DNA from: Candidatus Coproplasma excrementavium
GTDB lineage: Bacteria > Bacillota > Clostridia > Christensenellales > Borkfalkiaceae
Assembly (NCBI GenBank): GCA_018715195.1
Contig: DVMA01000047.1
Coordinates: 1-47,029 of the forward strand
DNA: 47,029 bases
Direction: 5' to 3'
The translations under genes and the position numbers were made by a program. Positions 40,577 through 47,029 of the stretch are shown here, one piece after another (position 1 is the stretch's first letter; each line of letters starts with the position of its first letter). Below the pieces are notes generated by a model. It was not told where the DNA came from, did no database searches, and worked only from the letters and a program-made list of their open reading frames with translations.

Positions 40577-41301
40577 TGACTAATGAACAGGCAAACGAGC
40601 TGTTCCGCGAATACCGCAAAACGGGCGATATAAAACTCAGGAATAAGCTCGTGGAAAATTTCATGTACATAGCCGAAATACTCGCAAAAAAGTTTGCGGG
40701 CAGGGGCGTTGAGTACGATGACCTGTTGCAGGTTGCGTCCGAAGCGCTCATTCTGGGCGTAGAAAAATTTGACCCGGAACTCGGCAACCAGTTCACAACC
40801 TATGTTACGCCCACCATAACGGGCATGATAAAAAACTATTTCCGCGACTATTCGCGTTCGGTGCGTCTGCCCCGCAGAATTTACTCGCTCGGCGCAAAAA
40901 TCAAGGACGAAACAAACGAATATTACAAGCAATACGGCGTAAAGCCCACGGTAAAGCAACTTGCCGAAAAACTCGGTGAGAGCGAAGAGTCGATTATGGA
41001 GGCTATGGAAAGCCGTCACCCCGTAAGCCTGGACGGCACCGTGCAGAGCGAGGACGGCGACGGTGTTTTGTATGACGTAATCCCCGACCCCGTAGATTCG
41101 TTTGAAAAGTTTGACGATGCACAGTCGCTCAAAGATGAAATTAAAAAGCTGAACCCCACCGAACAGAAGGTGGTGGCACTGAGGTTTGTGCAAGGCAAAT
41201 CGCAGTCTGAAGTAGGTAAAATACTCGGCGTAAGCCAGATGTTTGTTTCGCGCGCGGAGCGCAAAATAGTTGAAAAATTAAAGGAAGCATTATCTCAATG
41301 A
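40573..41301 (+). CDS. RNA polymerase sigma factor of the SigB/SigF/SigG group
   Basis: 242 residues. Region 2: YDDLLQVASEALILGVEKFD, then FTTYVTPTITGMIKNYFRD and VRLPRRI. Region 3: YGVKPTVKQLAEKLGESEE. Region 4: LNPTEQKVVALRF and GKSQSEVGKILGVSQMFVSR. These match group 3 sigma factors controlled by partner switching. Whether it runs sporulation (SigF) or a stress response (SigB) cannot be told from sequence. The start overlaps the upstream gene by 4 nt (a second ATG follows directly), and the stop overlaps the kinase gene by 4 nt. Confidence 0.92.
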   Translation: MMTNEQANELFREYRKTGDIKLRNKLVENFMYIAEILAKKFAGRGVEYDDLLQVASEALILGVEKFDPELGNQFTTYVTPTITGMIKNYFRDYSRSVRLPRRIYSLGAKIKDETNEYYKQYGVKPTVKQLAEKLGESEESIMEAMESRHPVSLDGTVQSEDGDGVLYDVIPDPVDSFEKFDDAQSLKDEIKKLNPTEQKVVALRFVQGKSQSEVGKILGVSQMFVSRAERKIVEKLKEALSQ

Positions 41302-41684
41302 TTACATTCAGGGTGGACAATTTGAAGAATATGAACGCTTGCCTGAAACCGTTCCTCGATTATCTGCGCAGCGTTGACGTTGACGATGACGACGTATTCG
41401 ACAGCCGCCTTGTATCCTGCGAGCTTATTTCCAACGTTTTGAAACATCTTGGCGAAACTGCAAATTTTGAGGGCGCCGTCAACGGCGAGGATATTGTCAT
41501 AACGGTATCTTCGGAGAGCACGGACGGCACCAAAATGTGTGCCAAACTTCCCGATGTCTTTTCGGAGAGCGGCAGAGGGCTTTATATCATAAAAGCCATA
41601 TGCGACCACATATCTGCCGACGGTTGTTCCATCAGAGTAAGCATACGTCGCCACAAAGAGGAGGATGGCGGGCAGGGTAAGTGA
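41298..41684 (+). CDS. Anti-sigma factor serine kinase (RsbW/SpoIIAB-like)
   Basis: 128 residues of the GHKL ATPase type. The N-box is complete: Glu42-x3-Asn46-x3-His50 in CELISNVLKHLG. A G-box lies at SESGRGLYIIKAI (about 92-104). It should bind and hold the sigma factor encoded just upstream and phosphorylate Ser56 of the STAS antagonist. In classical spoIIA and rsb operons the kinase gene precedes the sigma gene; here it follows, with a 4-nt overlap. The protein is slightly shorter than RsbW (160) and SpoIIAB (146). Confidence 0.85.
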   Translation: MITFRVDNLKNMNACLKPFLDYLRSVDVDDDDVFDSRLVSCELISNVLKHLGETANFEGAVNGEDIVITVSSESTDGTKMCAKLPDVFSESGRGLYIIKAICDHISADGCSIRVSIRRHKEEDGGQGK

Positions 41685-41721
41685 ACTTTGCCGAAAGTCC
41701 TCAGGCAATAGAACTTCAATT

Positions 41722-41748
41722 CCGTCTGCTTTCTGCAGGCGGTTTTTT
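41722..41748 (+). terminator. Intrinsic terminator of the partner-switch operon
   Basis: CCGTCTGC (41722-41729), loop TTTCT, GCAGGCGG (41735-41742), with one G-T wobble, then TTTTTT. Confidence 0.88.
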
Positions 41749-41749
41749 A

Positions 41750-41789
41750 ATGCATAAGACGCCCGCAACAATGCGGGCGTCTTATGCAT
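41750..41789. repeat. Perfect 17-bp inverted repeat with 6-nt loop
   Basis: ATGCATAAGACGCCCGC (41750-41766), AACAAT, GCGGGCGTCTTATGCAT (41773-41789). No T-run follows on either strand. It sits directly behind a normal terminator. Confidence 0.85.
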
Positions 41790-42127
41790 ATGTAGATGTC
41801 TTTAAAATAGCGCATGTCTTATTTTTATTAGGAAGCCTTTATGTCATTTAAAGAACTGCGCGGCTGTTTATTTTATTGGCATAGTAGCCTTCTCTTGTGC
41901 GGATAGTCTGTAATTTGACCTAAAACAGTGCATTGCATGTCGTATCATAATTCAGACTGATTTGCTCCATACGCGTAATGATTTGTGTGATAAGCAACTG
42001 ATATGCGGGCATAGCAACTTTTTTGCGGAATATGCAGATTGATATGTTCTGTTTTACGGCACACGCATACGGAAGATAAAGTGTGTGCTTTGCAGCAATT
42101 CCCGTTTATAAATTCTTGTAAATCAGA
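41790..42127. other. Intergenic region without recognised features
   Basis: About 340 bp between the inverted repeat and the next terminator. No open frame with a ribosome binding site, tRNA-like fold or strong promoter was recognised. Confidence 0.55.
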
Positions 42128-42160
42128 GTAAAAAAATAAAAGCCCCGCTTTTGCGGGGCT
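42128..42160 (-). terminator. Intrinsic terminator of the 507-residue membrane protein
   Basis: AGCCCCGC (42141-42148), TTTT, GCGGGGCT (42153-42160). On the minus strand it is followed by TTTTATTTTTTTAC. Confidence 0.9.
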
Positions 42161-42168
42161 AAATATTT

Positions 42169-43692
42169 TTAGTTGAGGAGGTTGAGTTCTTCGTATATCT
42201 TATTCATAAGACCGTCGGAGATGAGGGGACGGAATTTACCGAGATAGATGAACAGGGAGGAGAAGAATTCCTTGTTGTCGCCGCCTATTACATAGTCGGG
42301 GATGTTTGCATAAGGTCCGTTGATTTTTTCAAGGAACAGTTTAGCAAATTCAATCTTCTCGCTGTCGGTAAGCCTTGCGATGAAGGAGTCGGTAGGACCG
42401 TGGTAAACTTCCTTTGCGGTGTAAACAATTTCACCGGTGTGGTTTGCAGGAGCGGCCGCATGAGCTGCTGCAGGAGCAGGTGCGGGAGCTGCCGCGGGGG
42501 AAGCATATACGGGCTGAAGGTATACGGGCTGAACATACTGCGACTGAGGCTGAGCCGCTACGGGAGCGGGAGCAGCTGCATTTGCAATGGTGTCGTCGTA
42601 GTATGTTTCGGGAATTTCTGCATTCTCTTCAGTCTTCATTACGGGCTGATATACAGCACACCTTATGGATGCAATGATGAGCTGAACAACTGCAATTGCA
42701 AGCAGAACATACATCAGCAGGCCGGGCCTTAAACCCTTGTTGTTGAGTACGAATACCATGATAACTGCAAGTATGAGCAGAAGAGCTTCAATAAGGTAGC
42801 GGATAACGTCTATGGCAAGGGTACCCTTTTTGGTGCTTGCGCCGATAGCCATAATGTCGAGCGCGAAGTTAACAAGAGCCATAAGAACGCCTGCGCCTAT
42901 GCATACGAATGCAACCTTTGCCATTACGTCGGTAGAACCGAACATAAATTCAAGGGAAAGCGGGTTTGCTATAGTTGCTTTACCCAAACCATTTTCAATT
43001 AAAGCTTCAAGCGTTTGAATGCCGTTGTAATCGGCAAACATCGTTATGAACAGCTTGCCATCGAATACGGCATTAGACTTGAGGCTGAAGAGGGTGGGGA
43101 TGCTGAACAGGCACAGAACGCCTGCCGCGCCGAGTATGAAGGTAACAAGCTTCATAAAGCCCGAACCCTTCTTGTAGCCGAGGGACTGTATTATGAGCAT
43201 GAGAAGCGTACCGCCGAAAGCAATGCCGATTACGCCGTAATCCCACTTGAATTCGGTAGTAACGTTGCTGCCTACTTCGCCGAGATAGAGCTGAATTTCT
43301 ATAACGGTGAAGACGAACAGAATGACAGCGGCCACAACTTCAACAAAGTATGCGCATGCGTTAGCTGTCTTTTTGTTTGACTTGGCTGCAAGTACGGGGA
43401 TGAGCATTATTACGCCGACAGCGGTAATAAGACCGTAGAGAGTAACTACAAGCGCCATCATATCAAAACCTTTGGTCGCGCCAAAGAAGTAGATGACGTG
43501 CTCGCGGGAGAGCGCATCGCCAAGATTGGGGTCAGAAATGCCGAAGGTAGTGCAGAACGCATCGGGAAGGGTCATGAACAGCAGTCCCTTACCGTTGAAT
43601 ACGGGAAGGAAGAAACCGAGCAGAAGGCAGATGAGCGCTATGCAATACGTTACAACAGATAAATACTTTTTGCTTTGATTTTTCGTACTCAT
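42169..43692 (-). CDS. Multi-TM membrane protein with Pro/Ala linker and C-terminal helical domain
   Basis: 507 residues. About eight hydrophobic segments within residues 10-345 (for example YCIALICLLLGFFLPVF, AYFVEVVAAVILFVFTVIEI, GLLMYVLLAIAVVQLIIASI). Then a low-complexity cytoplasmic linker (about 365-425) rich in Ala, Pro, Gln and Tyr with repeated QPVY units. A compact acidic C-terminal domain of about 70 residues follows (DSFIARLTDSEKIEFAKLF, IYLGKFRPLISDGLMNKIYEELN). No known family was recognised. GGAG 8 nt before ATG supports the start. Monocistronic with its own promoter and terminator. The linker suggests a tethered interaction module; the function is unknown. Confidence 0.8.
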   Translation of the reverse strand: MSTKNQSKKYLSVVTYCIALICLLLGFFLPVFNGKGLLFMTLPDAFCTTFGISDPNLGDALSREHVIYFFGATKGFDMMALVVTLYGLITAVGVIMLIPVLAAKSNKKTANACAYFVEVVAAVILFVFTVIEIQLYLGEVGSNVTTEFKWDYGVIGIAFGGTLLMLIIQSLGYKKGSGFMKLVTFILGAAGVLCLFSIPTLFSLKSNAVFDGKLFITMFADYNGIQTLEALIENGLGKATIANPLSLEFMFGSTDVMAKVAFVCIGAGVLMALVNFALDIMAIGASTKKGTLAIDVIRYLIEALLLILAVIMVFVLNNKGLRPGLLMYVLLAIAVVQLIIASIRCAVYQPVMKTEENAEIPETYYDDTIANAAAPAPVAAQPQSQYVQPVYLQPVYASPAAAPAPAPAAAHAAAPANHTGEIVYTAKEVYHGPTDSFIARLTDSEKIEFAKLFLEKINGPYANIPDYVIGGDNKEFFSSLFIYLGKFRPLISDGLMNKIYEELNLLN

Positions 43693-43804
43693 AATAAATC
43701 TCCGTCAGTATTGTTTTGTCCTTTTAAAAATTTATGCACCGCTTTTCCGCGGCGGATAAAAGCAACTTGCGGCACTGTTTTTTACCACTTGTTGTCTATA
43801 ATAT

Positions 43805-43833
43805 ATTTTAATACAAAAACAACATTATGTCAA
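43805..43833 (-). promoter_or_regulatory. Sigma-A promoter of the 507-residue membrane protein
   Basis: On the minus strand TTGACA (43833-43828), 17 bp, TAAAAT (43810-43805). The leader is about 105 nt. Confidence 0.8.
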
Positions 43834-44151
43834 GGGCAAAACCAACATTAAAAAGTAAAAAAATTTCATTTTTTGGTTTTGATTGAAACGGTGGTATGCC
43901 GCAGCTATGCAATTTTTTTGCATGCGGCGTTAATTTTACACGCGTAGCTGGCGCGCGTTGTTTTTGTCCTTTGCGCGGACAGAGTTTTTGTCTCCTTGCG
44001 GGGAATATGCTGTTTAGCCGCAAATCTTACTGTGAGGCAGTTTTTTATATCTCTCTGCGGTTATTTTTGCGCATAAATGTATACATTATTTATATGTGCA
44101 AAAAATTCACAACTTTTTCAATTGTTTTTCGCATACATTTCGCAGGGCGTA
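43834..44151. other. Divergent intergenic region with one bulged hairpin
   Basis: About 320 bp. A hairpin at 43898-43928 pairs GCCGC/GCGGC and ATGCAA/TTGCAT around a 4-nt bulge and a 5-T loop. The open frame 43896-44174 on the plus strand has no ribosome binding site and a composition unlike real genes here, so it is not called. Confidence 0.5.
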
Positions 44152-44180
44152 TTGATTACATTCAAAATGTGTAGTATAAT
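44152..44180 (+). promoter_or_regulatory. Sigma-A promoter of the HTH-protease operon
   Basis: TTGATT (44152-44157), 17 bp, TATAAT (44175-44180). The leader to the first large gene is about 250 nt. Confidence 0.72.
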
Positions 44181-44216
44181 AAAGTCAGAAAAAAGGCAGG
44201 AAGAAGCAATGTTGCT

Positions 44217-44309
44217 ATGAAAATGCAAAAATACGGCTTATTCTGCCTCATCTTTGCGGAGGAAATATCAGGGCTGTGCGCGCGGCAGATTTTGCATAAA
44301 AAATTATGA
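44217..44309 (+). CDS. Possible 30-residue leader peptide
   Basis: ATG at 44217, 30 codons, stop TGA at 44307-44309. It begins MKMQKYGLFCLIFAEE and has a short hydrophobic stretch. AGGAAG upstream is followed first by ATG-TTG-CTA-TGA, a three-codon frame whose stop overlaps this start. The arrangement looks translationally coupled, but the frame is short and unsupported by homology. Confidence 0.25.
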   Translation: MKMQKYGLFCLIFAEEISGLCARQILHKKL

Positions 44310-44438
44310 AAAGTGCGTCTGAGGCGCAGGCAGGCCTATATATAAATAATAAAAAAACGGCAATAATATAACGCGCACAAGCGCGGAAGTGAAAAACACA
44401 TATATTTTTGCGGGCAACTATAATCAGGAGAAAAAATT

Positions 44439-44795
44439 ATGGAAGAAGAAAAACGTGCCGTGCGGCCGGATGCCGCGCTCAGTTCCGTCCTTGAAGAGGC
44501 GGCGGCAAGCCTTTCTGAAAAGCAGGCTGAAAAAATTGCATCTTTCTGCGACGTGAAGGGACTCAGGAAGGTATTTTCCGATGCCGAGCTCATGCGTACG
44601 GCAGAATGTTTTATCGAGTGCAGCCTGAACATCTCCGCCGCCGCCCGCGCGCTGTACATGCACAGGAACACGATGATGTACCGTCTTGACAAAATACGCA
44701 GGATGACGGGGCTGGACATACGCGACTTTTATCATGCCGAGGCGTTCAGTATCCTTTATGCGGTATTCACACGCGGATACGGAGCGGCTAAATGA
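44439..44795 (+). CDS. PucR/CdaR-type helix-turn-helix protein
   Basis: 118 residues. The C-terminal half (LNISAAARALYMHRNTMMYRL, then DKIRRMTGLDIRDF) is the PucR-family HTH: helix, turn, and the HRNTMMYRL recognition helix. The N-terminal half is a short helical region (EEAAASLSEKQAEKIASF) with no GAF or sugar-diacid sensing domain, so this is a stand-alone HTH. AGGAG 8 nt before ATG. Its stop overlaps the S41 protease start by 4 nt, suggesting the regulator and protease act together or that it controls the shared transcript. Confidence 0.85.
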   Translation: MEEEKRAVRPDAALSSVLEEAAASLSEKQAEKIASFCDVKGLRKVFSDAELMRTAECFIECSLNISAAARALYMHRNTMMYRLDKIRRMTGLDIRDFYHAEAFSILYAVFTRGYGAAK

Positions 44796-46108
44796 AGTCT
44801 TCTGCATTAAAAAAAGTGCTCATTTCGGTTGCGGCGGCAATAGGCATAGCCGCCGTGCTTGCCGCGGTGTTTTTTGCGGGTTATCTTACCCGCGGAGCGG
44901 TGGGGGATACTTCCTACGACTGGGCGCTTAAGATAATACGCGACAATTATTATAAGGACATTGACACGGAAAATGCCGACGAAGTGGCGGTGGACGCGCT
45001 TGTGGACGAGTATCTGGACATATATTCGGCCTATTACACTCCCGAGGAGTATGCCGCTCTGCAGAGCTCCAATGCGGGCAACAAGAGCGGGTTCGGCGTG
45101 TCAGTGACCTATCTTAAAGGTACGGGGCTGATTATATCGGAGGCCGTGGGCAACTCCCCCGCGTTTGCGGCGGGACTCCGTTCGGGCGATGTGATAACTT
45201 CCTGCGAGAAGGGCGGCAAGGAGTACACTTTTTCCTCTCTCAATGATTTCACGTCTTTTGCGGACGGAATCGGTGACGAACAGGTGGTATTCAACTGTGC
45301 TTCGGGCAAGAGCTGTACGCTGTCAAGGGCGCAGTACAACGAAAGTTACGTGTTTATGGCCACCAATGACAGCGCCTGGACGTTTACGGGCGCAGATGCC
45401 ATGCAGATAACCGAGATTGAGGGCGACAAAATAGAATACCTGCCCGAAGGAACTGCATACATTGCGCTTTCGCAGTTCTACGGCAATGCGCCGGGACAGT
45501 TCCGTTCGGCCGTGCAGCAGTTCAACAGCGAGGGTTGCACTTCGCTCATTATAGACCTGAGGAATGACGGCGGCGGTTATGTAAGCGTAATGCAGGAGAT
45601 TGCCGCCTGCTTTGAAAACTGCAGGGACGGCTCGACTGCCATGGAGGCGCGCTATAAGGACGGAAGAAGCGAAATTTACAGCGTGAATGCGGCAGGTACG
45701 CAACCCGTAATAAGTGCGGAGACGGAGGTGTACGTTCTTGCAAATTCCAACACGGCAAGCGCGTCGGAGGCGCTGATTGGCTGTCTGGTAAGCTATGACG
45801 TGCTCAGTTACGGTAACATATACATTTCCGAGTATGAACAGAGCTACCTCGACGCCACGGGACTTACGGCGGAATCGCTCAAAAGCGGAAAGACGTACGG
45901 CAAGGGAATAATGCAGTCCACGTTCTATAACCCGCTTACGGGCGAGGCGCTCAAGCTTACAACGGCGCAGATTTACTGGCCGAACGGCAAAACCATACAC
46001 GCCACAGGTCTGTCTGCGGAGGACGGTTGCCATACGGTTTCCTCGCCGATGCCGCTGCGCGGTGACGGGCAGGAGCTTTCCTCTGCGGTTGAAATGATAT
46101 TCGGATAA
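44792..46108 (+). CDS. S41-family (CtpA/tail-specific-like) serine protease
   Basis: 438 residues. An N-terminal membrane anchor or signal (about 8-32) after MKSSALKK places it outside the membrane. A PDZ domain (about 95-180) includes SGFGVSVTY and SPAFAAGLRSGDVI. The S41 core has TAYIALSQFYGNAPGQF, LIIDLRNDGGGYV, the catalytic serine region NSNTASASEAL (serines 323/325) and the general-base lysine Lys371 in TYGKGIMQS. The Ser-to-Lys distance is about 20 residues longer than in CtpB because of an insert (SEYEQSYLDATGLTAES). It probably cleaves cell-envelope or membrane-protein C-termini. Coupled to the HTH gene by a 4-nt overlap. Confidence 0.93.
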   Translation: MKSSALKKVLISVAAAIGIAAVLAAVFFAGYLTRGAVGDTSYDWALKIIRDNYYKDIDTENADEVAVDALVDEYLDIYSAYYTPEEYAALQSSNAGNKSGFGVSVTYLKGTGLIISEAVGNSPAFAAGLRSGDVITSCEKGGKEYTFSSLNDFTSFADGIGDEQVVFNCASGKSCTLSRAQYNESYVFMATNDSAWTFTGADAMQITEIEGDKIEYLPEGTAYIALSQFYGNAPGQFRSAVQQFNSEGCTSLIIDLRNDGGGYVSVMQEIAACFENCRDGSTAMEARYKDGRSEIYSVNAAGTQPVISAETEVYVLANSNTASASEALIGCLVSYDVLSYGNIYISEYEQSYLDATGLTAESLKSGKTYGKGIMQSTFYNPLTGEALKLTTAQIYWPNGKTIHATGLSAEDGCHTVSSPMPLRGDGQELSSAVEMIFG

Positions 46109-46112
46109 TTGC

Positions 46113-46148
46113 GTTAGTTGCGGCATATATGCCGTCCAATTTCATAAA
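46113..46148 (+). repeat. Dispersed CATATG-core intergenic repeat, copy E
   Basis: Begins GTTAGTTGCGGCATATATGC and continues CGTCCAATTTCATAAA, 4 bp after the protease stop and just before its terminator. Closest to copy C. Confidence 0.5.
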
Positions 46149-46150
46149 TC

Positions 46151-46183
46151 AAGGCCCCGCCGCGGTATGCGGCGGGGCCTTTT
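46151..46183 (+). terminator. Intrinsic terminator of the HTH-protease operon
   Basis: AAGGCCCCGCCGC (46151-46163), loop GGTAT, GCGGCGGGGCCTT (46169-46181), ending in TTTT. Confidence 0.9.
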
Positions 46184-46262
46184 GCGCCCTGCTCAGGGAG
46201 TGGCGCTTGCAGGGCGGCTTATGCTTTTTGTCTGATTGCCGTATTTTTGCGTAAAGCGGCAA

Positions 46263-46469
46263 TTAAATGTTTTTTGTGTATTTGATTCTGTGCGCTCTGA
46301 ATACAATGCATACGGAATATCCGCTTTGCGTGCGCGTTATGTCTATGTCGGCCTCGCCGTCCGTCTCAAAATACTCGTCGGCAACGCGCATCATGTCGCG
46401 GGCAAGCAGATTGCGCTCCGCCTCGGTCATAATCTGTCTTTCAAGGACAACGGTGTTGCGCTTTTTCAT
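46263..46469 (-). CDS. minE: MinE-like cell division topological factor
   Basis: 68 residues, encoded directly after minD with a 4-nt overlap (ATGA), the standard minD-minE arrangement. The N-terminal part (KRNTVVLERQIMTEAERN) and the RDMMRVADEYFETDGEADIDI stretch align in pattern with MinE's MinD-binding helix and LRKDILEVICKYVQID topology domain. The final strand is TQSGYSVCIVFRA. Overall identity is low and the protein is shorter than typical MinE (80-90), so position carries much of the call. MinE would stimulate MinD ATPase to keep the division ring at mid-cell. Confidence 0.6.
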   Translation of the reverse strand: MKKRNTVVLERQIMTEAERNLLARDMMRVADEYFETDGEADIDITRTQSGYSVCIVFRAHRIKYTKNI

Positions 46470-47029
46470 ATCTTTTCCCTCAGCTTTCTTCTGAAATACC
46501 CGCCCGCGCCCGCATACAGATTTTCAAGGTAAGGTATTTTCACCTTTTTGCCCTCCAGTGCCGCGGCGGCAAGTTTAAAATATTTCATGCTGTACGGCCG
46601 CCATATTCCTATCGTAAGGTCCAGGTCTTCGGGCAGTACTGCAATCAGATTTGCGTTGAGCGAGCGCGCTATGTCCTCCGGATAGGCTATGTTTCCGCTT
46701 AAGATAAGTCCGCCGTTCACCTTGTTCACGATTACGCCCGAAAAGGAGGAGGTGTCCTTCAGTCTGCTTATGATAACGTCGGCTGCGCGCACGCTCGGCT
46801 GGTACGGTTCCGTAACGGCGATTGAGCAGTTGCACGCTTTCAGCGCCGCGTTGTCGCACAGAATGTAGTCGAACAGCCCTTCCACTTCGCGTACGGCGGC
46901 CTCGACCGCGCTCCCGTCGTCGCAACCCAGCGTGGGCATTATGTATAAATTTTTGTATTTAGGGTGTTGCAACGTTGCCTGCTTGGCCCTGCATGCGCCC
47001 TTTTTGTAGTCGGCAACGGTAAATACCTG
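46466..47029 (-). CDS. minD: Septum-site determining protein MinD, C-terminal part
   Basis: 187 residues visible; the frame remains open to the window edge, so the N-terminus with the ATP-binding loop lies outside. Recognisable MinD segments: KKGACRAKQATLQH and KNLYIMPT, FDYILCDN at Walker B, TEPYQPSVRAADVIISRL, VIVNKVNGGL, and the LIAVLPEDLDLTIGIW block. The normally conserved DSPAGIE after Walker B reads DNAALKA, unusual for MinD. The C-terminal membrane-targeting helix would correspond to YFRRKLREK. MinD with MinC inhibits division at the poles. Confidence 0.82.
   Translation of the reverse strand, partial: QVFTVADYKKGACRAKQATLQHPKYKNLYIMPTLGCDDGSAVEAAVREVEGLFDYILCDNAALKACNCSIAVTEPYQPSVRAADVIISRLKDTSSFSGVIVNKVNGGLILSGNIAYPEDIARSLNANLIAVLPEDLDLTIGIWRPYSMKYFKLAAAALEGKKVKIPYLENLYAGAGGYFRRKLREKI

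Noticed and set aside
43896-44174. Plus-strand open frame of 92 codons in the divergent intergenic region
   Set aside because: Cys/Phe-rich translation unlike real genes here, no ribosome binding site, and it ends on top of the next promoter.
1-47029. tRNA genes, CRISPR arrays, insertion sequences or prophage genes
   Set aside because: No regular spaced repeats, transposase or integrase motifs, phage structural genes or tRNA cloverleaf patterns were found on either strand by reading.

Overview
The window looks like chromosomal DNA from a Bacillota (Clostridia-type), probably gut-associated bacterium. The supporting features are near-consensus sigma-A promoters (TTGACA-17-TATAAT), strong AGGAGG ribosome binding sites, an isoleucine T-box leader, a class II GalT, a FeoA/FeoB pair and a SpoIIA/RsbVW-type sigma-factor module. 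Genus-level placement cannot be made from sequence reading alone. No tRNA, rRNA, CRISPR array, transposase or prophage gene was seen.

Region 1 (1-17991) is a glycan and galactose utilisation block. A cytoplasmic GH3 glycosidase is followed by a GtrA-like membrane protein with a long coiled-coil tail. A LytTR response regulator and an AgrC-like sensor kinase come next. A second, domain-permuted GH3 enzyme, tethered to the membrane at both ends, is followed by a small four-helix membrane protein. Two tandem promoters then read into a GH2 beta-galactosidase-like gene, galT, galK and galM, and an rfbB-type dehydratase that occupies the place where galE might be expected. In short, beta-glycosides are cut and the released galactose enters the Leloir pathway.

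Region 2 (18000-21993) holds three separately promoted small units: an aldo/keto reductase plus SDR, a LOG-family protein plus a low-molecular-weight phosphatase, and an orphan four-TM membrane protein. Region 3 (22157-25314) is a zinc/cadmium resistance operon: a CzrA/SmtB-like repressor with a palindromic operator over its promoter, and a P1B-ATPase with three HMA domains.

Region 4 (25492-38271) is mostly housekeeping: secA, prfB (no programmed frameshift), a small helical protein, tsaD, an isoleucine T-box with an IleS2-type ileS, feoA-feoB, and an RluA-family pseudouridine synthase. Citrate synthase lies convergent on the minus strand.

Region 5 (39823-41789) is a four-gene partner-switching operon: STAS antagonist, degenerate RsbW-like protein, SigB/SigF-family sigma factor, intact RsbW-like kinase. 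It has an unusual order and a possible SigB-type promoter of its own. Region 6 (42128-47029) contains a minus-strand multi-TM protein with a Pro/Ala linker, a PucR-type HTH protein coupled to an S41 protease, and a minus-strand minD-minE-like pair cut by the window edge.

The best candidates for something undescribed are: the extra degenerate anti-sigma kinase, the repeated GH3-plus-membrane-partner arrangement, a FeoB lacking the G4 guanine-specificity motif, a divergent MinD/MinE pair, and a five-copy dispersed intergenic repeat with a CATATG core.
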